This document shows, in pieces, positions 1-5,109 of a stretch of DNA of 5,109 nucleotides (its first letter is position 1; each line of letters starts with the position of its first letter). The notes under the pieces are model-generated. The model was not told the DNA's origin. It saw only the letters and a list, made by a program, of their open reading frames with translations, and searched no databases. The translations under genes were made by a program, and so were the position numbers. The stretch covers positions 1 to 5,109 of the forward strand of contig WGBJ01000077.1 of NCBI GenBank assembly GCA_015494385.1. Direction: 5' to 3'. The DNA comes from Marinosulfonomonas sp. (GTDB taxonomy: Bacteria; Pseudomonadota; Alphaproteobacteria; Rhodobacterales; Rhodobacteraceae).

Positions 1-72
1 ACCGCTAGCGGGGCTTGCGATGGGCGCAAGGGTGCATAGATTAGCCCGACACGAATTACATCGGAGACCCCA
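1..72. other. non-coding leader upstream of the M16 peptidase operon
   Basis: No gene can be assigned here. The frame of the downstream gene is closed by a TAG at 37-39, so the peptidase cannot start further upstream. The segment has a 10-bp perfect palindrome at 2-11 (CCGCTAGCGG) and a 6-bp stem CTTGCG/CGCAAG (14-19 with 25-30, 5-nt loop). Neither is followed by a T-run. Weak promoter-like hexamers (TTGCGA at 15-20, TAGATT at 37-42, 16-nt spacer) match only four of six consensus bases each. The leader could hold the operon promoter or the tail of an upstream gene; the window is too short to decide. Confidence 0.3.
63..67 (+). promoter_or_regulatory. ribosome binding site of the first M16 peptidase
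   Basis: GGAGA lies five bases before the ATG at 73. It is a good Shine-Dalgarno match and supports this start, which is also the first possible one after the in-frame stop at 37-39. Confidence 0.7.
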
Positions 73-1428
73 ATGCGCATACCCGGTCTGGCCCTTGTGG
101 CCCTGACGCTATTGATCCGCCCGCTCTGGGCACAAGAGATCAGCAATTTCACTTTGGACAACGGCATGGATGTGGTGGTGATCGAGGATCACCGCGCGCC
201 CGTGGTTGTGCAGATGGTCTGGTATCGGGCCGGTGCTGCCGATGAAACGCCGGGTGTGTCCGGTGTGGCGCATTTTCTGGAACATCTGTTGTTCAAGGCC
301 ACCGATGATATGAAGGCCGGTGAATTGTCCGATACCGTGGCCGCCAATGGGGGATCGGACAATGCGTTCACCTCGCAGGATTATACCGCCTATTATCAGC
401 GGGTTGCGGCGGATCGTCTGGACCTGATGATGAAAATGGAATCCGACCGGATGCGCGATTTGCGCCTGACGGTGGATGATATTGCCACCGAACGCGATGT
501 CATTCTGGAAGAGCGCAACATGCGGGTGGAAAACAATCCTGACGCCCTGTTTGGCGAACAACGCCGCGCGGCGCAGTATCTGAACCATCCTTACGGCACG
601 CCAACCATCGGCTGGAAGCACGAGGTTGAAAAACTGTCGCTTGAAGACGCGCTGGCCTATTACCGCCGGTTTTACGCCCCCAACAACGCCATTCTGGTGG
701 TCGCGGGCGATGTGGATCCCGCCAATGTTCTGGAGCTGGCCAGGAAATATTATGGCCCGCTGGCCCCGACCGAAGGGCTGGCCCCGCGTCACCGCACAGA
801 AGAGCCGCCACAACTGGCCGAACGCCGCCTGACCTATGTCGATCCACGGGTTTCCCAACCCTATGTGATCCGCACCTATCTGGCGCCCGAACGCAATCCG
901 GGTGATCAGAAACAGGCCGCGGCACTGACCATGTTGTCGGAATTGCTGGGCGGCAACGGGCAGACGTCGTTTCTGGGGCGCAAGCTGCAGTTTGAAACCC
1001 AAAAGGCAATTTATACATCAGCGTTTTATGACGGGATGTCGCTGGACAAGACCACCTTCGGGCTGGTGATTGTGCCAAGCGATGGTGTGTCTCTGGCCGA
1101 GGGCGAGGCCGCGTTAGACAAGGCCGTGGCTGAATTCATCGAGGAAGGCGTGGACATGGACCAGTTTGCGCGCATCAAGATGCAGATCAAGGCCGATCTG
1201 ATTTACCAGCGCGACGATGTGCAGGCGATGGCCAATGATTATGGTGCAGCGCTGACCTCGGGTCTGACGCTCGCTGATGTGAAGGCATGGCCGCAGGTGT
1301 TGCAGGATGTGACACCCGAAGAAGTGATAGAGGCCGCAAAACTGTTGCAGGACAAACGTCAGGCGGTCACGTCGTGGCTGACCAATCCGGCCGCACAGGA
1401 AATGACCAAGGCAGAGGTGACGCAATGA
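73..1428 (+). CDS. periplasmic M16B zinc metallopeptidase, catalytic subunit
   Basis: This 451-aa protein belongs to the M16 (pitrilysin/insulinase) family and should hydrolyse peptides or unfolded proteins in the periplasm. Residues 1-20 look like a Sec signal peptide (hydrophobic stretch 3-15, probable cleavage after LWA), though Arg16 just before the cleavage region is slightly unusual. The N-terminal M16 lobe (about 29-175) has the inverted zinc motif HFLEH: His67 and His71 as ligands and Glu70 as catalytic base. Glu147, 76 residues after His71, is the expected third ligand, and Glu140 matches the second conserved acidic residue of this region. HPYG at 172-175 is also family-typical. The C-terminal M16_C lobe spans about 185-365. 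Where the partner has the Arg of the substrate-binding R/Y pair, an ungapped alignment from the shared LGG places Gln306. The protein has no cysteine. Its stop overlaps the next start, so a complex with that product is likely. The substrate is unknown. Confidence 0.93.
   Translation: MRIPGLALVALTLLIRPLWAQEISNFTLDNGMDVVVIEDHRAPVVVQMVWYRAGAADETPGVSGVAHFLEHLLFKATDDMKAGELSDTVAANGGSDNAFTSQDYTAYYQRVAADRLDLMMKMESDRMRDLRLTVDDIATERDVILEERNMRVENNPDALFGEQRRAAQYLNHPYGTPTIGWKHEVEKLSLEDALAYYRRFYAPNNAILVVAGDVDPANVLELARKYYGPLAPTEGLAPRHRTEEPPQLAERRLTYVDPRVSQPYVIRTYLAPERNPGDQKQAAALTMLSELLGGNGQTSFLGRKLQFETQKAIYTSAFYDGMSLDKTTFGLVIVPSDGVSLAEGEAALDKAVAEFIEEGVDMDQFARIKMQIKADLIYQRDDVQAMANDYGAALTSGLTLADVKAWPQVLQDVTPEEVIEAAKLLQDKRQAVTSWLTNPAAQEMTKAEVTQ
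1414..1419 (+). promoter_or_regulatory. ribosome binding site of the second M16 gene, inside the first gene
   Basis: GAGGTG ends five bases before the ATG at 1425 and lies within the last codons of the upstream peptidase gene. It fixes the second start at the ATGA overlap rather than at the ATG at 1287, which is in the same frame but lies deep inside the first gene. Confidence 0.75.
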
Positions 1429-2738
1429 AACGGATTTATCTGGCGCTCATCGCGCTGCTGACCTTTTCGGCGGTCGCACAGGCCGAAGTCAAAATTCAGG
1501 AAGTGACCTCGCCCGGCGGGATCACCGCATGGCTGGTCGAGGAACACTCGATCCCGTTCACAGCCCTTGAAGTCCGCTTCAAAGGCGGGGCCAGTCTGGA
1601 CCCTGAAGGTAAACGCGGGGCGATCAATCTGATGACCGGCTTGCTGGAAGAAGGTGCTGCCGACAAGGATGCCCGTGAATTTGCCGCCGCTGCCGAAGGG
1701 CTGGCCGCCAGTTTCGGTTTTGACGTTCGGGATGATGCAATGTCGGTTTCGGCGCAGTTCCTGTCCGAGAACCGCGAAGATGCGATGGCACTGTTGCGCA
1801 CCGCCTTGCAGGAGCCCCGCTTTGACGACGATGCAATCGCACGGGTCAAGGCGCAGGTGGTTTCAGCGATCCAGTCTGCGGCAACGGACCCGGACAAGAT
1901 TTCCGGCCGCACCTTTGACCGGTTGGCCTTTGGCGATCACCCCTATGCGACTTCGATCAACGGCACGCTTGAATCCGTTGCTGCCCTGACCCGTGAAGAT
2001 ATGTTTGCGGCCAAGGATGCGGTGATGGCGCGGGATCGTTTGTATGTGGGTGCGGTGGGTGACATCACGCCCGAGGAACTGGGCAAACTGCTGGATGATC
2101 TGCTGGGCGATTTGCCTGCGGTCGGGGCCAAGATGCCCGAAAAAGCACCGTTCCTGTTAAAGGGCGGGGTGACTGTAGTGCCGTTCGATACGCCGCAATC
2201 GGTGGTGACATTCGGGCAGGAAGGGATCGAGCGCCATGACCCGGATTTTTTTGCAGCCTATGTGATGAATACCATTCTGGGCGGCAGCGGCCGCCAATCG
2301 CGCCTGATGGAAGAGGTGCGCGAAAAGCGCGGGCTGACCTACGGGGTCTATACCTACCTGCTGCCGATGGATTATGCGGCGCTTTATATGGGGCGGGTGG
2401 CCTCGGCCAATGATCGCGTTGCGCAAGCCGTGCAGGTGATCAGGGACGAGTGGATCAAGATGGCCGAAAACGGTGTCACAGCCGAGGAACTGGAAGGGGC
2501 CAAGACCTATCTGACCGGCGCCTATCCGCTGCGGTTTGATGGCAACGGGCCGATTGCCAATATTCTGGTTGGAATGCAGATGCAGGATTTGCCGATCGAT
2601 TACATTGCCACCCGAAATGACAAGGTGAACGCGGTGACGCTTGAGGATGTGGCCCGTGTGGCCAAACGTCTGGTGCGTCCGGATGATCTGCATTTTGTTG
2701 TGGTCGGACAGCCGGAAGGGCTGGAAAGCACACAATAA
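1425..2738 (+). CDS. periplasmic M16B peptidase-like protein, non-catalytic partner subunit
   Basis: This 437-aa M16 family protein starts at 1425, overlapping the upstream gene by four bases (ATGA). The 46 codons of open frame before it lie inside the first gene and are not used. Residues 1-20 are a clean signal peptide (MKR, hydrophobic core, AQA cleavage site). The M16 fold is recognisable: N-lobe about 30-170, with HPYA at 172-175, and M16_C lobe about 185-363. The zinc motif is gone. Where HxxEH should be, residues 68-72 read NLMTG, so all three key residues are lost and the chain cannot bind zinc in the usual way. The C-lobe keeps LGGSG (285-289) and VREKRGLTY (298-306), giving Arg299 and Tyr306, seven apart as in the R/Y pair that holds substrate in M16 enzymes. 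It is therefore most likely the substrate-binding half of a heterodimer with the upstream peptidase. It has no cysteine. The coding sequence looks intact, so it is a specialised subunit rather than a decaying gene. Confidence 0.93.
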   Translation: MKRIYLALIALLTFSAVAQAEVKIQEVTSPGGITAWLVEEHSIPFTALEVRFKGGASLDPEGKRGAINLMTGLLEEGAADKDAREFAAAAEGLAASFGFDVRDDAMSVSAQFLSENREDAMALLRTALQEPRFDDDAIARVKAQVVSAIQSAATDPDKISGRTFDRLAFGDHPYATSINGTLESVAALTREDMFAAKDAVMARDRLYVGAVGDITPEELGKLLDDLLGDLPAVGAKMPEKAPFLLKGGVTVVPFDTPQSVVTFGQEGIERHDPDFFAAYVMNTILGGSGRQSRLMEEVREKRGLTYGVYTYLLPMDYAALYMGRVASANDRVAQAVQVIRDEWIKMAENGVTAEELEGAKTYLTGAYPLRFDGNGPIANILVGMQMQDLPIDYIATRNDKVNAVTLEDVARVAKRLVRPDDLHFVVVGQPEGLESTQ

Positions 2739-2747
2739 GGGTTGGAA

Positions 2748-2772
2748 CTGTTTTCTTTTTTAAAGAAAACAG
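2748..2772. repeat. perfect 11-bp inverted repeat (AT-rich hairpin) after the M16 operon
   Basis: CTGTTTTCTTT (2748-2758) pairs perfectly with AAAGAAAACAG (2762-2772) around a 3-nt TTT loop. It starts nine bases after the stop of the second M16 gene. The stem is very AT-rich for this genome, and no T-run follows it on the + strand, so it is not a textbook intrinsic terminator. It may still mark the 3' end of the operon transcript, or be part of a dispersed intergenic repeat together with the next hairpin. Confidence 0.7.
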
Positions 2773-2774
2773 AA

Positions 2775-2795
2775 CGAAATCTTTGCAAGATTTCG
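2775..2795. repeat. second perfect inverted repeat, 2 nt after the first
   Basis: CGAAATCTT (2775-2783) pairs perfectly with AAGATTTCG (2787-2795) around the loop TGC. Only two bases (AA, 2773-2774) separate it from the previous hairpin. Read on the - strand, this stem is followed by a T-rich stretch (TTCTGTTTTCTTT). It could thus act as a weak terminator for antisense transcription; on the + strand the following bases are GGGGCG. Its role is unknown. Confidence 0.7.
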
Positions 2796-2844
2796 GGGCG
2801 CCGGTTTATCCGGTTAACCATAAACCCCTGTGGTCGAATCGGGG

Positions 2845-2875
2845 GCGGGTATGCTAATTATTGTGGCATGCCCGC
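2845..2875 (+). promoter_or_regulatory. hairpin overlapping the mutL start codon
   Basis: GCGGGTATGC (2845-2854) pairs with GCATGCCCGC (2866-2875): ten pairs, one of them a U-G wobble in RNA, with an 11-nt AT-rich loop. The mutL ATG (2868-2870) lies inside the 3' arm, so folding would hide the start codon. TTTT follows directly (2876-2879), which also makes the stem terminator-like. The pairing is seen in the sequence; a role in limiting mutL expression is inference. Confidence 0.45.
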
Positions 2876-4703
2876 TTTTACCCCCCATATAGGCGAAAAA
2901 CGCCCTGTTATCCGGCAACTGGATGATGCCGCGATCAACCGCATTGCGGCGGGCGAAGTAGTGGAGCGTCCGGCCTCGGCGGTAAAAGAACTGATCGAAA
3001 ACGCGCTGGATGCGGGGGCCAGGCGGATTGACGTATCCTATGCCGACGGTGGCAAAACGCTGATCCGTGTGGTGGATGATGGGTATGGTATTTCGGCGGA
3101 GGATCTGCCGCTGGCCCTGTCGCGCCATGCCACCAGCAAAATCGATGGCTCGGACCTGTTGAACATCCACACCTTCGGTTTTCGTGGCGAGGCTTTGCCA
3201 TCATTGGGCGCTGTCGGGCGTTTGACCATCACATCGCGGGTGGCCGGCGAGGCCGGTGCGATGATCCGCGTTGCCGGTGGCAAGATGGAGCCGGTGAAAC
3301 CGGCGGCAATTAACAACGGCACAGTGGTTGAACTGCGCGATCTGTTCTACGCCACGCCCGCCCGCCTGAAATTCCTGCGCACCGATCGGGCCGAGGTTCA
3401 GGCGATTGGCGATGTGGTGAAACGGCTGGCGATGGCGGAACCTTTTGTCAGCTTTACCCTGCGCGATGTGTCGGGCGGCGGCGAGGGGCGGCTAACCTTC
3501 CGTGCTGATGCGCAAACCGGTGATCTGTTCGATGCCCTGCACGGGCGCTTGCGGCAGGTGCTGGGTGCTGAATTTGCGGAAAACGCGCTAAAGATCGAGG
3601 CCGAGCGCGAGGGGATCGCCCTGACCGGATACGCCGCGCTACCCACTTTTTCGCGTGGCTCAGCCGTGATGCAATACCTCTACGTCAATGGTCGTCCCGT
3701 GCGTGACAAACTGTTGATCGGGGCGTTGCGCGGCGCCTATTTCGATTTCCTGTCGCGCGACCGGCATCCGGCGGCGGTGCTGTTTCTTGAGTGCGATCCG
3801 CACCGCGTCGATGTCAACGTCCACCCCGCCAAATCCGAGGTCCGGTTTCGCGATCCGGGCACTGCGCGCGGGTTGATCGTTTCGGCCCTGCGGCACGCAT
3901 TGGCCGAGGCGGGGCATCGGGCCTCAACCACGGTTGCAGGGGCCACCTTGGGGGCGTTCCGGCCGGAGCCCACGGGACGGGTTTACCAGATGGACCGCCC
4001 CTCGCAGGGGGCGCTGAACACGGCTTACCAGATGCAGGCCCCCGCGCCGGAAACGCCGGGCTTTGCCGAGGCCGCTGTGCCATCTGCACGGTTCGAGCCG
4101 CCAATCGAGGAAGATGCGCCAACCGACCTGCCGCTGGGCGCGGCGCGGGCACAGGTGCATGAGAATTACATCATCGCCCAGACCAAAGACGGTATGGTGA
4201 TCGTGGATCAGCACGCCGCACACGAGCGGCTGGTTTATGAAAAGCTGAAGGCACAGATGGCCGAGAACGGCGTGGCCTCGCAGGCCCTGCTGATCCCCGA
4301 GATTGTGGAGCTGTCCGATGGCGACGCGGCGCGCCTGCTGGACATGGCGGGTGATCTGGCACGGCTGGGGCTGGTGGTTGAACCCTTTGGTGCGGGCGCG
4401 ATTGCGGTGCGCGAAACACCTGCTATTCTGGGCAATGTGAACGCCAAGGGCATGATCCTTGATATTCTGGACGAACTGGCCGATCTGGGCGACAGCCTGA
4501 CGGTGCAGGCACGGCTTGAAGCGGTGCTAAGCAGCGTGGCCTGTCATGGCTCGATCCGGTCGGGCCGCCGGATGCAGGCCGATGAAATGAACGCCCTGTT
4601 GCGCGAAATGGAGGCCACACCCCATTCCGGCCAATGCAACCACGGACGGCCGACCTATGTGGAACTGAAACTGAAAGATATCGAAAGGTTGTTTGGACGC
4701 TGA
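2868..4703 (+). CDS. mutL: DNA mismatch repair protein MutL, endonuclease type
   Basis: MutL (611 aa; E. coli MutL is 615) couples mismatch recognition by MutS to strand incision in the cytoplasm. The N-terminal GHKL ATPase (about 14-345) is complete: ELIEN at 41-45 with catalytic Glu41 and Asn45, DDGYG at 70-74, HATSK at 87-91, TFGFRGEAL at 102-110, [17 protein letters not shown] at 150-166, and HPAKSEVRF at 319-327 with ATP-contacting Lys322. A Pro/Ala-rich linker (about 350-425) leads to the C-terminal dimerisation domain. That domain holds DQHA-x2-E-x4-E (447-458), ACH (558-560), CNHGRP (590-595, where CPHGRP is usual) and a terminal FGR (609-611), the set that defines the metal-dependent nicking endonuclease of MutH-lacking bacteria. 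QALLIP (472-477) fits the sliding-clamp binding motif. Only three cysteines occur, two of them in metal motifs. The ATG at 2868 is chosen because the frame upstream has only a TTG (2742) and runs through the intergenic hairpins. No clear Shine-Dalgarno precedes it. Its stop overlaps the next gene. Confidence 0.97.
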   Translation: MPAFTPHIGEKRPVIRQLDDAAINRIAAGEVVERPASAVKELIENALDAGARRIDVSYADGGKTLIRVVDDGYGISAEDLPLALSRHATSKIDGSDLLNIHTFGFRGEALPSLGAVGRLTITSRVAGEAGAMIRVAGGKMEPVKPAAINNGTVVELRDLFYATPARLKFLRTDRAEVQAIGDVVKRLAMAEPFVSFTLRDVSGGGEGRLTFRADAQTGDLFDALHGRLRQVLGAEFAENALKIEAEREGIALTGYAALPTFSRGSAVMQYLYVNGRPVRDKLLIGALRGAYFDFLSRDRHPAAVLFLECDPHRVDVNVHPAKSEVRFRDPGTARGLIVSALRHALAEAGHRASTTVAGATLGAFRPEPTGRVYQMDRPSQGALNTAYQMQAPAPETPGFAEAAVPSARFEPPIEEDAPTDLPLGAARAQVHENYIIAQTKDGMVIVDQHAAHERLVYEKLKAQMAENGVASQALLIPEIVELSDGDAARLLDMAGDLARLGLVVEPFGAGAIAVRETPAILGNVNAKGMILDILDELADLGDSLTVQARLEAVLSSVACHGSIRSGRRMQADEMNALLREMEATPHSGQCNHGRPTYVELKLKDIERLFGR

Positions 4704-5109
4704 TGCCGGGAATTGGGGATTTGAACGATATGTTTGCCGACCTGTGGCTGTATGTTGCTGCAGCCGGGGTAGTGGCTGTTTTGCTGTTGTTCATCCTGCT
4801 GATCATGGTGGTGCGCCGCGCGGGACGGTCGGTGAAAATGATCGAACCACTGGGTCAGCAGATGGGGTTTCTGGGCCAACGGGTGCAGGCGCTGACCGAC
4901 GGTCAATCGCAACTGGCCGGTGGCTTGCAAACGGTCAGCCAGACGCAAACCGTGTCGCAGGCGCAGTTGATGAACACGCTGGAACAACGGCTGGCCGAGG
5001 TGCAGGCCAACATGCAGGAATCGCTGTATGGATCATCGGTGAAAACCACCCGCAGCCTGACCGAATTGCAAGAACGGCTGGCGACCATCGACAAGGCGCA
5101 GGAAAATAT
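4703..5109 (+). CDS. rmuC: RmuC-like DNA recombination protein, N-terminal part, cut by the window end
   Basis: The frame is open from ATG 4703 to the window end, giving 135 complete codons and no stop. Residues 14-37 are a strong transmembrane segment followed by Arg38-Arg39, suggesting an inner-membrane anchor with the rest in the cytoplasm. From about 45 on the chain is Gln/Leu-rich and predicted to be coiled coil. The stretch at 116-135, with LQERLATIDKAQEN at 122-135, resembles the segment that precedes the nuclease-like domain of RmuC; that domain itself lies beyond the window. RmuC limits rearrangements at inverted repeats in E. coli and has a PD-(D/E)XK-like fold. The start overlaps the mutL stop by one base (TGATG), suggesting translational coupling. 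ATG 4730 (residue 10, with GGGGA about 10 nt upstream) is an alternative start that keeps the membrane segment. The call rests on the N-terminal pattern and on position after mutL, so another membrane-anchored coiled-coil protein is possible but less likely. Confidence 0.82.
   Translation, partial: MPGIGDLNDMFADLWLYVAAAGVVAVLLLFILLIMVVRRAGRSVKMIEPLGQQMGFLGQRVQALTDGQSQLAGGLQTVSQTQTVSQAQLMNTLEQRLAEVQANMQESLYGSSVKTTRSLTELQERLATIDKAQEN

Noticed and set aside
15..42. sigma-70-like promoter TTGCGA-16 nt-TAGATT before the first M16 gene
   Set aside because: Each hexamer matches only four of six consensus positions, which is expected by chance at this level. It is mentioned within the leader feature but not called as a promoter.
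109..1002. 297-codon open frame on the - strand opposite the first M16 gene
   Set aside because: It is fully antisense to a clear M16 peptidase, its translation shows no recognisable domain, and long antisense open frames are common opposite GC-rich genes with strong third-base bias.
1626..1640. the second M16 gene as a pseudogene because HxxEH is missing
   Set aside because: The frame is intact over 437 codons with signal peptide, conserved C-lobe and R/Y pair. Loss of the zinc motif is the known state of the partner subunit in M16B heterodimers.
2709..2723. CAGCC/GGCTG stem at the end of the second M16 gene as an intrinsic terminator using the T-run at 2751-2761
   Set aside because: The stem has only five pairs, lies within the coding sequence and is 27 nt away from the T-run, too far for intrinsic termination.
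2157..2735. 192-codon open frame on the - strand opposite the second M16 gene (and a similar 192-codon one at 500-1078)
   Set aside because: Both are antisense shadows with His/Arg-rich translations lacking domain features; the sense frames are well supported by family motifs.
2748..2772. LexA/SOS box upstream of mutL (CTGT ... ACAG in the first inverted repeat)
   Set aside because: The half-sites are 17 nt apart instead of the 8 nt of the E. coli type, and the alphaproteobacterial GTTC-N7-GTTC form is not present in the gap.
2742..2867. 42-codon N-terminal extension of mutL from TTG 2742
   Set aside because: It would translate through both intergenic inverted repeats, the TTG abuts its only purine run with no spacing, and MutL proteins normally begin shortly before the conserved [17 protein letters not shown] region. 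ATG 2868 gives the usual length.

Overview
The window looks like a core chromosomal segment of an alphaproteobacterium, most likely Rhodobacterales (Roseobacter group). The grounds are moderately GC-rich coding sequence with G/C-ending codons, a MutL of the MutH-independent type, and a gene order (two M16 peptidases, mutL, rmuC) that I recall from this order. The taxonomic call is an inference from content and recalled synteny, not from a search. All four genes lie on the + strand.

Layout. Positions 1-72 are a short non-coding leader. Positions 73-1428 and 1425-2738 are two M16B (insulinase-like) zinc-peptidase family genes joined by an ATGA overlap. Both carry signal peptides, so both products should be periplasmic. 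The first has the complete zinc site; the second has lost it but keeps the Arg/Tyr substrate-binding pair. This is the classic arrangement of an obligate heterodimeric M16B peptidase. A 129-nt intergenic gap (2739-2867) holds two adjacent perfect inverted repeats and a third hairpin whose 3' arm contains the mutL start codon. Positions 2868-4703 are mutL (611 aa), with an intact GHKL ATPase and an intact C-terminal endonuclease site. It overlaps by one base (TGATG) the start of a membrane-anchored RmuC-like gene, which runs off the window end at 5109.

Function. There are two modules: a periplasmic proteolysis operon, then a genome-maintenance pair (mismatch-repair endonuclease MutL plus the RmuC nuclease-like protein) that is probably translationally coupled. 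I see no mobile element, CRISPR array, tRNA or rRNA. I do not see a previously undescribed system. The least explained parts are the hairpin-rich mutL leader and the lack of a clear ribosome binding site for mutL.
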